DNA of 64,000 nucleotides, from positions 1,798,001 to 1,862,000 of the forward strand of contig NZ_CP035806.1 of assembly GCF_004208635.1 (NCBI RefSeq), written 5' to 3'. The stretch's first letter is position 1; the number at the start of each line of letters is the position of its first letter. Shown in pieces: positions 1-7,472 of this stretch. Both the position numbers and the translations under genes were made by a program. This DNA is from Leucobacter triazinivorans. GTDB lineage: Bacteria; Actinomycetota; Actinomycetes; Actinomycetales; Microbacteriaceae. The notes beneath the pieces are model-generated. The model was given only the letters and a program-made list of their open reading frames with translations. It had not been told where the DNA came from and searched no databases.

Positions 1-460
1 CGCTCGTGCCGGTGACGTTGCTGCCCGGGGCCTCGTTCGATTCGACGATGTCGGCCGCCACCGGGTCGGTGACGGCGGTGAAGAGCACCGGCACATCGGT
101 GATGTTCTGCATGGCGGCCTGCGCCGACGGGGTGGCGACCGCGAGCACGAGGTCGAGGTCGTCGCCCGCGAAGGTCTGCGCGATCGTGGTCGCCGTGGGC
201 ACCTCGCCGTTGGCGTTCTGCTCGGTGAACTCGACCGTCTCGCCCTCGACGTAGCCGGCATCTGCGAACGCCTGCTTGAAGCCCGCCACGGCCGCGTCGA
301 GCGGCGGCGCCTGCACGAACTGGCTGATGCCGACCGAGACGCTGTCCGATTCCGAACCGGCGTCGCTGCCGTCGGAGGAGCAGGCGCTCAGTGCGAGCGC
401 AGCGGTTGCGGCCAGGCCGGCGAAGGCGAGCGCCTTGCCGCGGATGCTGGTGACTGCCAT
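1..460 (-). CDS. ABC transporter substrate-binding lipoprotein, 3' part outside window
   Basis: The reading frame starts at ATG 460 and runs off the window edge, giving about 153 residues. It begins with a short basic stretch, a hydrophobic segment and the lipobox LSAC, followed by a Ser/Gly/Asp-rich linker, so it is an exported lipoprotein. The mature part (VSVGISQFVQAPPLDAAVAG, then ...DLVLAVATPSAQAAMQ and PVLFTAVTDPVAA) matches the tryptophan/tyrosine-type ABC substrate-binding family (PF04392, TrpX-like). By family knowledge it captures a small solute, often an aromatic amino acid, and delivers it to a membrane permease that should lie beyond position 1. The ligand cannot be read from the sequence. 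Confidence 0.85.
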   Translation of the reverse strand, partial: MAVTSIRGKALAFAGLAATAALALSACSSDGSDAGSESDSVSVGISQFVQAPPLDAAVAGFKQAFADAGYVEGETVEFTEQNANGEVPTATTIAQTFAGDDLDLVLAVATPSAQAAMQNITDVPVLFTAVTDPVAADIVESNEAPGSNVTGTS

Positions 461-580
461 GGGTCTTCCTCACTCGAGTGTGATGGTGCCTCGGGCGGGA
501 CTGCGCCGAGGAGTGTGGTGGAACTCGCGGCGCCGGGGGACCGCGCCGTCCGGTGCCCGATCGTAGTCACGGGCCTCTCA

Positions 581-586
581 ATAGTA
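581..586 (-). promoter_or_regulatory. candidate -10 element for the binding-protein gene
   Basis: On the minus strand the sequence reads TACTAT, a good match to the actinobacterial TAnnnT -10 hexamer, about 120 nt upstream of the ATG at 460. No convincing -35 element is visible. The rest of 461-754 shows no gene. Confidence 0.35.
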
Positions 587-754
587 AACCTGCCACAGAT
601 TATCTAGACACATGAGACATCTGGACCGGTGATTCTCGGCTGAAGCTATACAAGCTGCATAGCGTCGCGGCCGATCCTCCGGTCACCCTGCGCGCAGGCC
701 GAACGGGAGGATCCCGCGCCGAAACGCGCGGATCGCGCGATTCACTCCGACCCC

Positions 755-839
755 GTCATCCTGCGCGAGGAACGAGTCGCAGGATCCATCTCGCGGCCCG
801 ACCTGCAGCGGTGGATCCTGCGACTTCGCGCAGGACGAC
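755..839. repeat. family A palindromic repeat (head of array)
   Basis: Nested inverted repeat: GTCATCCTGCGCGA at 755-768 and GAGTCGCAGGATCCA at 774-788 pair with TGGATCCTGCGACTT and CGCGCAGGACGAC in 812-839. It lies between the binding-protein promoter and the hisC 3' end. The same core recurs at 19.5, 22.6, 29.85 and 59.85 kb. Confidence 0.85.
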
Positions 840-1021
840 AGGCCAGGCCGCGCAGGATGACAGGCCGGGCCGCGCAGGATGACAGGCCGGGCCGCGCAGG
901 ATGACAGGCCGGGCCGCGCAGGACGACAGGCCGGATCGCGCAGGACGACAGGCCGGGCCGCGCAGGACGACAGGCCAGGCCGCGCAGGACGACAGGCCGG
1001 GCCGCGCAGGATGACAGGCCG
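829..1021. repeat. tandem array, 22-bp unit (family A)
   Basis: About 8-9 contiguous copies of a 22-bp unit close to CGCGCAGGATGACAGGCCGG plus two bases, with sparse substitutions (GATGAC/GACGAC, GGGC/GGAT/AGGC). The array ends at the 3' end of hisC. There are no spacers, so it is not CRISPR. Open frames through it are repeat artefacts. Confidence 0.9.
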
Positions 1022-1046
1022 GATCGCTCAGGCGAGGCCGGATCGC

Positions 1047-2153
1047 TCAGGCGAGGCCGGCGATCACGTCGAGCACGGCGTCGTTCTCCTCGGGCGTGCC
1101 GATCGAGACGCGCACGCCCTCGCCCGCGAAGCAGCGCACCGAGATCCCCCGCGCCTCGAACGCCGCCGCGATCCGCGCGCTCTCGGCCCCGGCGGTCATC
1201 CACACGAAGTTCGCCTGCGAGGGCGCGAATCCGAGCCCCGCTGCCGCGAGCGCCTCGCACACCCGCTGCCGCTCCCGGGTCATCTCATCGATGCGCAGCT
1301 GCAGCTCGGCCTCGGCCTCGAGCGACGCCAGTGCGGCCTCCTGCGCGAGACGAGACACCGCGAACGGGATCGCCGCCTTGCGCAGCGCCTCGGCCACCTC
1401 GCGCGATGCGATCGCGTACCCGATGCGCAGGCCCGCGAGCCCGTAGGCCTTCGAGAAGGTGTGCAGCACCGCCACATTGGAATGGCGACGGAAGGCCTCG
1501 ATGCCACTCGGCGAATCGGGATCCCGATCGAAGTGCACGTAGGCCTCGTCGATGACCACGAGCACGTGCTGCGGCACCTCCGCGAGGAAGGCCTCGAGCT
1601 CGGCCGCCGTCACGACGGTTCCCGTGGGGTTGTTGGGATTGCAGACGAAGACGAGGCGCGTGCGCTCGGTGATCGCGGCGGCCATGGCCGGGAGATCGTG
1701 GCGCGCCGCCGCATCGAGCGGCACCTCGACCGGCACCGCCCCGGCCACGCGGGTGAGGATCGGGTACGCCTCGAAGGATCGCCACGCGTACAGCACTTCG
1801 TCTCCGGGGGCGGTGAGGGCGTGGATCAGCTGCGCGGCCACCTCGACGGATCCCGCGCCCAGCACCAGGTTCTCGGGCGAGACCCCGAAGCGTGCGGCGA
1901 GCACGGCGGTCACCTCCGGAGCGGCGATGCTCGGGTACCGTGCGATCGCCGCGGGAAGTATCTCTGCCAGACGGCGCTCGACCGCGGGGAGCGGGGGGTA
2001 GGGGTTCTCGTTGGAGGAGAGCTTGATGCTGCGCCCGTCCGGGCCGACCGGCGCCGGCTTGCCCGCCCGGTACGCGGCGATCTGCTCGAGGCCGGGACGG
2101 AACGTCTGCGCGGCCCGAGCCGCTTCCGTCGTCTGCTGCGCGTGCGGCGTCAT
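1047..2153 (-). CDS. hisC: histidinol-phosphate / aromatic aminotransferase (HisC family)
   Basis: Class-II PLP aminotransferase of 368 residues. It carries the substrate-entry segment SSNENPYPPLP near the N terminus, the CNPNNPTGT turn, the PLP-phosphate region VIDEAYVHF, and the Schiff-base lysine in TFSKAYGLAGLRIGYA, all typical of HisC. HisC converts imidazole-acetol phosphate and glutamate to histidinol phosphate; some actinobacterial HisC2/Pat paralogues act on aromatic keto acids. No other his gene is nearby and an Lrp regulator is divergent, so the aromatic role is a real alternative. ATG 2153 was chosen over the longer frame because AGGTGGG precedes it and HisC homology begins just after. 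The last codons and stop are duplicated just downstream (1022-1040 versus 1041-1059). Confidence 0.85.
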   Translation of the reverse strand: MTPHAQQTTEAARAAQTFRPGLEQIAAYRAGKPAPVGPDGRSIKLSSNENPYPPLPAVERRLAEILPAAIARYPSIAAPEVTAVLAARFGVSPENLVLGAGSVEVAAQLIHALTAPGDEVLYAWRSFEAYPILTRVAGAVPVEVPLDAAARHDLPAMAAAITERTRLVFVCNPNNPTGTVVTAAELEAFLAEVPQHVLVVIDEAYVHFDRDPDSPSGIEAFRRHSNVAVLHTFSKAYGLAGLRIGYAIASREVAEALRKAAIPFAVSRLAQEAALASLEAEAELQLRIDEMTRERQRVCEALAAAGLGFAPSQANFVWMTAGAESARIAAAFEARGISVRCFAGEGVRVSIGTPEENDAVLDVIAGLA

Positions 2154-2280
2154 CGACACCCACCTTCCACTCTGGAGTCTGACGCGCGCCACTCTAGAGA
2201 GCCGCGGGCCTCGCTCGCAATCAGTACACAATCAACACGGCAACATGCTCACTTCGTATAGCACTCTCGTGATCTTTCAG

Positions 2281-2286
2281 TACAAT
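2281..2286 (+). promoter_or_regulatory. candidate -10 (TACAAT) of the Lrp gene
   Basis: TACAAT lies 35 nt upstream of the Lrp-family start codon, in the 167-bp AT-richer gap separating it from divergent hisC. Lrp proteins usually regulate their own divergent promoter region, so hisC may share this control; that is inference. Confidence 0.45.
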
Positions 2287-2320
2287 CTGCCTAGAGGAAT
2301 GCCGGTGTCAAGGAGGACGT

Positions 2321-2821
2321 ATGAGCATCGATCGACTGGACGCACGGCTCATCACGCTCGTCAGCGAGCAGTCGGGCATCTCGGTGGTCGAGTGCGCCAG
2401 ACGGCTCGGGGTCGCGCGCGCCACCGCCCAGGGCAGGCTCGACCGCCTGCGCCGATCCGGCGTCATCGCCTCGGAGGCGCCGAGCATCGATCCCGCAGCG
2501 CTGGGGTATCCGCTGCGCACCTTCTGCACCATTCAGATCCGGCAGTCGATCGGCCACCAGCGGGTCGCCGAAGGGCTGACGCTGATTCCGGAGCTGCTGG
2601 AACTGCACACCATCACGGGCGACGCCGACATGATGGCGACCATCGTCACGCGCTCCACGAACGACCTGCAGCGCGTGCTCGACCTCATGTCGAACACCGA
2701 GGGCGTGGCCCGCGTCTCCACCCGCCTCGCGCTTGAGAGCCACTTCAGGAACCGCACCCTGCCGCTCGTGCAGTCCGCCGTGGCCGGGGAGGCGGATCCG
2801 GCCCCGCAGCAGCGCGCATGA
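2321..2821 (+). CDS. Lrp/AsnC family transcriptional regulator
   Basis: 166 residues with the classic layout: an N-terminal winged helix-turn-helix (SIDRLDARLITLVSE...GVARATAQGRLDRLRRSGVI) and a C-terminal RAM domain (HTITGDADMMATIV...LQRVLDLM) that binds amino-acid effectors and drives oligomerisation. ATG 2321 is preceded by AAGGAGG at ideal spacing. It is divergent from hisC and lies 79 bp before the flavoenzyme gene on the same strand, so it probably controls amino-acid metabolism genes on one or both sides. The effector is unknown. Confidence 0.9.
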   Translation: MSIDRLDARLITLVSEQSGISVVECARRLGVARATAQGRLDRLRRSGVIASEAPSIDPAALGYPLRTFCTIQIRQSIGHQRVAEGLTLIPELLELHTITGDADMMATIVTRSTNDLQRVLDLMSNTEGVARVSTRLALESHFRNRTLPLVQSAVAGEADPAPQQRA

Positions 2822-2900
2822 CCCGATGCCGACCACCAGCGGCCGGCTCGGCCGGGCGCGCCCGCACCCCGCTTCCGTCCCCAAACACTCAGGAGTCCCC

Positions 2901-4073
2901 GTGATCGAGCACTTCGACCGGATCGTCATCGGCGGCGGCGCAATGGGCCTCGCCACCACCTGGCAGCTCGCGAGCCGCGGGCTGCGCGTGCTGCTGCTCG
3001 AGCGGTTCAGCCCCGGCCACGACCGCGGCGCCTCGCACGGCGCCACCCGCAACATGAACAACGCCTACGCGGAGGACCACTACCTCGACCTCTACGACGA
3101 GGCGCTGCGGCTGTGGCGCGAGCTCGAGGCGGAGTCGGGCCGGCAGCTGCTGACGCTGAACGGCCTGGTCACGCACGGCGATCCCGCGCGGGTGCGCGCC
3201 GCGCACGACTCCCTCGCGGCGCGCGGAGCGGCGATCGAGCTGATCACCCCGGACGAGGCCGCGATGCGGTGGCCCGGCATGCGCTTCGAGGGCGATGTGC
3301 TCGTGAATCGCGACGCCGGCCGGATCCACGCCGCCGACGCCCTCGAGGTGCTCGACGCGCTCTCGCGGGAGCGCGGGGCCGAGCTGCGCTACGGGCACCG
3401 GGTGCTCGCGATCGATCCGGGCCCGGATCGCGTCACCGCGACCGTCGAGACGCCCGCGGGAGACGTCGCGGCCTGCACGGCCGAGGGCGTCGTGGTGACC
3501 GCGGGCGCCTGGACCTCGCAGCTGCTCGACGGGCTCGTGGACCTGCCGCCGCTGCGCGTCACCGAGGAGCACCCGGCGCACTTCGCCGTGCGCCCGGAGT
3601 TCGCGTCGGCCGCCTGGCCCTCGTTCAACCACTTCCAGCCCGAGGTGCGCCGCACCGGATACCGCGGCAATCTCTACGGCATGCTCACCCCGGGCGAGGG
3701 CATCAAGGTGGGCTTCCACGCCACGGGAGACGAGGTGGATCCGGACCGCCGCAGCTTCCGAGCCTCCGACGTGGCGCGCGCGCAGCTGCGGGAGCACGTG
3801 GCGCACTGGTTCCCCGGTCTCGATCCCGACTCCGCGGCCGAGATCAGCTGCACCTACACCCTGACGCCCTCGGAACGGTTCGTGCTCGACACGCGCGGCC
3901 GCATCACCGTCGGCGCCGGATTCTCTGGCCAGGGCTTCAAGTTCGTGCCCGCCATCGGCCGCGTGCTGGCCGACGCGACGCTCGGCGCCGCGCGACCGCC
4001 CGAGGCGTTCCGGCTCGACGCGCACGGTGTGCGCGGTGTGCACGGTGTGCACGACGTGCACGGCGTGCGGTGA
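2901..4073 (+). CDS. solA: FAD-dependent sarcosine / N-methyl amino-acid oxidase family protein
   Basis: 390-residue DAO-type flavoenzyme. The N-terminal dinucleotide-binding motif is VIGGGAMGLATTWQLASRG, followed by the monomeric sarcosine oxidase signature HDRGASHGATR. Near the C terminus SCTYTLTPSERFVLD supplies the cysteine that in sarcosine and N-methyltryptophan oxidases binds FAD covalently, then AGFSGQGFKFVPAIG. The family oxidises N-methyl amino acids or pipecolate to release an imine or formaldehyde and H2O2. GTG 2901 is chosen because AGGAG precedes it. The last ~12 residues are a Val-His-Gly repeat (VRGVHGVHDVHGVR) encoded by a degenerate 9-12 bp DNA repeat and probably unstructured. 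The symbol reflects family only; the substrate is not established. Confidence 0.8.
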   Translation: MIEHFDRIVIGGGAMGLATTWQLASRGLRVLLLERFSPGHDRGASHGATRNMNNAYAEDHYLDLYDEALRLWRELEAESGRQLLTLNGLVTHGDPARVRAAHDSLAARGAAIELITPDEAAMRWPGMRFEGDVLVNRDAGRIHAADALEVLDALSRERGAELRYGHRVLAIDPGPDRVTATVETPAGDVAACTAEGVVVTAGAWTSQLLDGLVDLPPLRVTEEHPAHFAVRPEFASAAWPSFNHFQPEVRRTGYRGNLYGMLTPGEGIKVGFHATGDEVDPDRRSFRASDVARAQLREHVAHWFPGLDPDSAAEISCTYTLTPSERFVLDTRGRITVGAGFSGQGFKFVPAIGRVLADATLGAARPPEAFRLDAHGVRGVHGVHDVHGVR

Positions 4074-4106
4074 GGCGGGCGTGCTCACCGTTCGTGCAGG
4101 AGATCA

Positions 4107-4170
4107 CCGCTCGTGCAGGAGCGATTTCACGACTTCGACCCGCTTGACGGCCGATCTCCTGCACGAGCGG
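4107..4170. terminator. perfect 15-bp inverted repeat between convergent genes
   Basis: CCGCTCGTGCAGGAG at 4107-4121 pairs exactly with CTCCTGCACGAGCGG at 4156-4170 around a 34-nt loop. A third direct copy of the arm lies at about 4090-4104. It sits between the convergent ends of the flavoenzyme (4073) and PEBP (4181) genes, as expected for a bidirectional terminator or an intergenic REP-like element. There is no U-tract. Confidence 0.5.
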
Positions 4171-4180
4171 CGCGACACCT

Positions 4181-4732
4181 TCAGGCAGCGCCCCCGTACT
4201 CGCCCGTGGCCACGATGATCGCCCGGGCCAGCACGGCGTCGCGCATCATGAAGCCCATCACGGCCGGCGTCGCCTCCGGATCCACGTCGATGCGCTCGAC
4301 GTCGAGCGCGTGCACCACGAACCAGTAGTGATGCACCCCCGTGCCCTCGGGTGGTGCGGCCCCGGTGAACGCCGGCTCGCGCTTCTCGTTGGGCATGGTG
4401 ACGGCGCCCCCGGGCAGCAACGAGCTGCCGAGCGACCCGGCACCGGCGTGCAGCTCCGTTGCATCGCCCGGAATGTTCGCGACCGCCCAGTGCCAGAAGC
4501 CCGAGCCGGTCGGCGCGTCCGGGTCGAAGCAGGTCACGGCGAAGCTCTTGGTCCCCTCCGGGTATCCCGACCAGCTCAGCTGGGGCGAGCGGTTGGAGCC
4601 GCCTGCGGCCTCGGCGTAGAGTTCGGCGGGCAGCGGCTCCCCGTCCTCGATGTCGGTGCTGCTCAGGGTGAACCCGGGCACCTCCCGCATGCCCGCATAC
4701 GGATTGATCGGTCCTCGGCTCGGCTGCGTCAT
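4181..4732 (-). CDS. YbhB/YbcL family PEBP-like protein
   Basis: 183 residues of the phosphatidylethanolamine-binding / Raf-kinase-inhibitor-like family. Hallmarks seen are SPQLSWSGYPEGTKSFAVTC, the anion-binding CFDPDAPTGSGFWHWAVANI and GVHHYWFVVHALD. Bacterial members are small cytosolic or periplasmic ligand-binding proteins with poorly defined roles. ATG 4732 follows GGGAGAGC. No signal peptide is seen, so it is probably cytoplasmic. It is divergent from the GntR regulator at 4895, which may control it. Confidence 0.88.
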   Translation of the reverse strand: MTQPSRGPINPYAGMREVPGFTLSSTDIEDGEPLPAELYAEAAGGSNRSPQLSWSGYPEGTKSFAVTCFDPDAPTGSGFWHWAVANIPGDATELHAGAGSLGSSLLPGGAVTMPNEKREPAFTGAAPPEGTGVHHYWFVVHALDVERIDVDPEATPAVMGFMMRDAVLARAIIVATGEYGGAA

Positions 4733-4844
4733 TGCTCTCCCTCGATGTCTCGATCCTCCTGGCCCGCGCAACGCGCGAACCCAGCCCCAGCATAGGCCCC
4801 GCTTCTGCGCGTCTCCAGGCCCCGGAGCGCTCCGTCGCTCCCGG

Positions 4845-4850
4845 TATACT
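4845..4850 (+). promoter_or_regulatory. -10 element TATACT of the GntR gene
   Basis: TATACT lies 45 nt upstream of ATG 4895 and overlaps the hexamer GTATAC (4844-4849). GTATAC resembles the core of FadR-type operators, suggesting autoregulation; that part is inference. Confidence 0.45.
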
Positions 4851-4894
4851 CGCAAGCACCAGACGACGGCGCCTCGAAGCGAAGCGGAGTGAGC

Positions 4895-5698
4895 ATGGCA
4901 ATGACGACAGGATCCGAGCGCGCTCGCGCGACGCTCGCATACCTGCGCCGCAAGATCACGACCGGCGAGTGGCCCGTGGGCAGCCGGATCCCGATCGAGC
5001 CCGAGCTCGCCGAGCAGACCGGCGTCGGCCGCTCCACCGTGCGGGAGGCCGTGCGCTCGCTCGCCAGCATCGGCATGCTCGAGACACTCCCGGGCAGAGG
5101 CACCTTCGTGCGCTCCGCGGCGCCCACCAGCACGCTGCTCAACGAGTTCCTCGCCGACTTCACCCTCGAGGAGATCCTCAGCTACCGGCGCGCCCTCGAG
5201 ATCGAGGCGGCGCAGCAGGCCGCGATCCACCGCACCGAGGAGGACATCGCCGCCCTCGAGCGGGCGGCGGCCGATGAGGTCGGGTGCACCCGCTGCCCGG
5301 TGCTCGGGCTGGCCTCGGGCACCGACGACGGCGCCTTCGACAGCACCTTTCACCGGCTCGTCTTCGACTCGGCGAAGAACCGCCTGCTCGCCTCGCTCTA
5401 CGCGGGGATCAACGACCAGCTGCGCACGCCTGAGCACCGCGGCCGACTGGCCAACGTGGCCACCGGCACCGAGATGGAGCGGGATCACGCCCGCGTGCTC
5501 GACGCGATCCGTCGGCGCGACTTCATCGACGCCGTGCACGCGATGGTGAACCATGTGGATCACGACGTGGTCATCGTGAACGACCAGCACGAGGTGGTGC
5601 CCCCGCTCACCCGGACGCCCGAGCAGCAGCAGCGCATCGACCAGGCGCAGGAGGCGCAGGAGGTGCGCGAGGCCGCAGAAGAGCAGACCCGCGTCTAA
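4895..5698 (+). CDS. FadR-subfamily GntR transcriptional regulator
   Basis: 267 residues. The N-terminal GntR winged helix is clear (IPIEPELAEQTGVGRSTVREAVRSLASIGMLETLPGRGTFV in two blocks), followed by an FCD all-helical effector domain with the metal-ligand pattern TFHRLVFDSAKN...HARVLDAI...AMVNHVDHD. FCD proteins sense small carboxylates or sugar acids. An unusual CxxC (GCTRCP) sits between FCD helices and might bind a metal or be incidental. The tail is Glu/Gln-rich. ATG 4895 is chosen over GTG 4889 because GGAG ends 6 nt before it. Its targets are unknown; the divergent PEBP gene is the nearest. Confidence 0.88.
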   Translation: MAMTTGSERARATLAYLRRKITTGEWPVGSRIPIEPELAEQTGVGRSTVREAVRSLASIGMLETLPGRGTFVRSAAPTSTLLNEFLADFTLEEILSYRRALEIEAAQQAAIHRTEEDIAALERAAADEVGCTRCPVLGLASGTDDGAFDSTFHRLVFDSAKNRLLASLYAGINDQLRTPEHRGRLANVATGTEMERDHARVLDAIRRRDFIDAVHAMVNHVDHDVVIVNDQHEVVPPLTRTPEQQQRIDQAQEAQEVREAAEEQTRV

Positions 5699-5839
5699 CC
5701 CCGGGCCCCGGCCCGTTCCCCGGGGCGCCGTCGGCCCCGGCCCCGCCGGAGCGCTCCCGTCCCCTCCGGCGTGCTCCCCGCCGGCTCGCGCCCGAACCCT
5801 CCGGAGCGCTCCCCGCCGGCGCGCGTCCGGACCCCATCT

Positions 5840-5886
5840 GCGCGCCAGGTGTTGGTGTTGCGGCCAGACGACGGTTCCTGGCGCGC
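5840..5886. repeat. family D intergenic palindrome, copy 1
   Basis: GCGCGCCAGG (5840-5849) pairs with CCTGGCGCGC (5877-5886). It is the shortest member of a palindrome family (CGCGYCAG ends) with copies at 5925, 57861 and 62599. It lies in the 360-bp gap after the GntR gene; the rest of that gap is GC-rich low-complexity sequence without a gene. Confidence 0.7.
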
Positions 5887-5924
5887 GGAGGCTCAACGAG
5901 CGAGTGGAGAGCCCCGATCCCATC

Positions 5925-5981
5925 ACGCGCGTCAGTAGTTGCTGCCAAACGTGCCGCGAGGCCGCAACAACTGACGCGCGT
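5925..5981. repeat. family D intergenic palindrome, copy 2
   Basis: ACGCGCGTCAGTAGTTGC (5925-5942) pairs with 5964-5981 with one mismatch in 18. It lies between the convergent GntR and TipA-like genes, so it may also terminate transcription. Confidence 0.75.
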
Positions 5982-6058
5982 TCATTCAAGAGGTCGGGAG
6001 TGGGACCGGCGAGCGGGCGGGCGGCGAGCGGTCGGGCGAGGCGCGGACGGGTGGCGCG

Positions 6059-7126
6059 CTACGCGCCGAGCTCCCGTTCCGCGTAGGCGAGGAGCGCGTC
6101 GCGCACGAACTCTGCGCCCTCGACGCCCCCGTACGCGGCCGCGAAACGCTCATCGGCGACGTACATCTCGGCGAGGCCGCGCACGTAGTCCGCGAGGCCG
6201 CCGCCCTCGGCAGCCTGCTGCGGCAGTGGCCGCACGAACTCCGGCGAGGAAACGCTCCGCGTCTCCTCCCACGCCGGCTGCGGCAGTGGCCGCACGAACT
6301 CCGGCGAGGAAACGCTCCGCGTCTCCTCCCACGCCGGCTGCGGCAGTGGCCGCACGAACTCCGGCGAGGAAACGCTCCGCGTCTCCTCCCACGCCGGCTG
6401 CGGCAGTGGCCGCACGAACTCCGGCGAGGAAACGCTCCGCGTCTCCTCCCACGCCGGAGTTCCTGGGATCCCGCGCAGCCACTCGACGTGACGACGGGCG
6501 AGATCCCGCGCCTCGGGCGATTCCGGATCAGCGCCGCGCCGAGCGGCCTCGATCCAGTCGCGCCCCAACCGCTCCATGCGGGCCCGCCACTCGGCCTGCC
6601 CCTCCTCGCCGAGCCCGCGCCACCAGCGATCGCTCTTCGCGTACGCGTCGGCGCCCCAACGCTGCTCGACCTCCTCGCGGTACTGCGTGTGGTCGAAACC
6701 CTCGAACATGTTCTCGGACATGAGATCCTCTCCGTGTGCGGTGTGCGATGCGCCACCGGGATGCGCGCCGCGCAGCGCCGCGATGGTGCGCTCGACCGAA
6801 CCGATCTGCGCCTCGATCCGCCCCCGCTCCTGCCTCAGCAGCTCCAGATGAGCGGTCAGGATCCGCGCCTCGGCGGCGGGGCTCCCCGCAGCATCGGCCG
6901 ACTGCGCATCCTGCGCGGCGAGCACCTGCCCGATCGCGTCGAGCCCGAGCCCCAGCTCGCGCAGCAGCAGCACGCGCTGCAGCCGCACGAGCGATCGGTC
7001 GTCGTAGTAGCGATATCCGTTGCCTCCCACGCGGCTCGGCGCGACGAGTCCGATGCTGTCGTAGTGCCGCAGCGTGCGCGAGGTCACCCCCGCGGCGCGG
7101 GCGATCTCCTGGATCGAGTACTCCAC
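6059..7126 (-). CDS. TipA-type MerR regulator with four internal 20-residue repeats
   Basis: 355 residues from GTG 7126, preceded by GAGGAG. Residues 1-70 form a MerR winged helix (YSIQEIARAAGVTSRTLRHY, NGYRYYDD, LGLGLDAIGQVL). A dimerisation coiled coil follows (LELLRQERGRIEAQIGSVE), then a TipAS drug-binding domain (MFEGFDHTQYREEVEQRWG...LAEMYVADERFAAAYGG...AEFVRDALLAYA). Usual TipAL length is about 253 residues; the excess comes from four perfect copies of PAWEETRSVSSPEFVRPLPQ at residues 224-303, inside the TipAS domain. TipAL binds thiopeptide-like ligands and activates its own promoter. Whether the repeat-bearing protein still folds and senses ligand is unknown. Confidence 0.9.
   Translation of the reverse strand: MEYSIQEIARAAGVTSRTLRHYDSIGLVAPSRVGGNGYRYYDDRSLVRLQRVLLLRELGLGLDAIGQVLAAQDAQSADAAGSPAAEARILTAHLELLRQERGRIEAQIGSVERTIAALRGAHPGGASHTAHGEDLMSENMFEGFDHTQYREEVEQRWGADAYAKSDRWWRGLGEEGQAEWRARMERLGRDWIEAARRGADPESPEARDLARRHVEWLRGIPGTPAWEETRSVSSPEFVRPLPQPAWEETRSVSSPEFVRPLPQPAWEETRSVSSPEFVRPLPQPAWEETRSVSSPEFVRPLPQQAAEGGGLADYVRGLAEMYVADERFAAAYGGVEGAEFVRDALLAYAERELGA
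6218..6457. repeat. four perfect 60-bp tandem repeats inside the TipA-like gene
   Basis: Four identical 60-bp units with no substitutions, in frame (20 codons each). Perfect identity implies very recent expansion or ongoing slippage; each gain or loss of a unit keeps the frame. Confidence 0.97.
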
Positions 7127-7199
7127 GTCGGTCTCCTCATCTTCTCGTTCGGCGCGCGTGTCGCAGTGCTGCGGTCGCGTGCCCCCGGTGAACGATTCC

Positions 7200-7230
7200 A
7201 CGGTAGGAGTTGACGCTGCGTCAATGTCAA
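7200..7230 (-). promoter_or_regulatory. MerR-type promoter with 19-bp spacer and palindromic operator
   Basis: Read on the minus strand: -35 TTGACA (7230-7225), a 19-bp spacer (7224-7206) and -10 TACCGT (7205-7200). The spacer holds the inverted repeat TTGACG-CNG-CGTCAA (7210-7224). An over-long 19-bp spacer containing a dyad is the hallmark of promoters activated by MerR proteins through DNA untwisting, and it lies 74 nt upstream of the TipA-like start, so autoactivation is expected. Confidence 0.8.
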
Positions 7231-7389
7231 GGCTCGGGAGCTGCGACTCGCACCCGCCTCGGCGCAGACTCGCCTTGGGCCAGACGGGCGATCGAGTTCC
7301 AGGAGGACGAATCCCCGGGAAACGGCCTGTTGAGCGTCGATCGCCTGCCTGACGCGCGGGGTGGGGAGCGAGTGAGGCGGAGCGCGAGA

Positions 7390-7470
7390 ACCGCCGGGCA
7401 GCGGGCGCCGGGCGCCAGGCAGCAGGCGCCAGGCAGCAGACAGCAGGCGGCGGGCAGCTCGGCAGCAGAC
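7390..7470. repeat. short degenerate GGCAGCAGGCGCCA-type repeats
   Basis: Low-complexity tract built from GGCGCC, GGCAGCAG and GGCGGCGGGCAG blocks between the TipA promoter and the decarboxylase stop. I see no gene in 7127-7472. Confidence 0.6.
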
Positions 7471-7472
7471 AG

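Noticed and set aside
879..2261. 460-codon open frame on the plus strand over hisC
   Set aside because: It is the Arg/Gly-rich shadow of hisC plus the repeat array; the opposite-strand frame has the full HisC motif set.
7390..7470. Possible small coding gene in the GGCAGC-rich tract
   Set aside because: It is low-complexity repeat without start-site signals.
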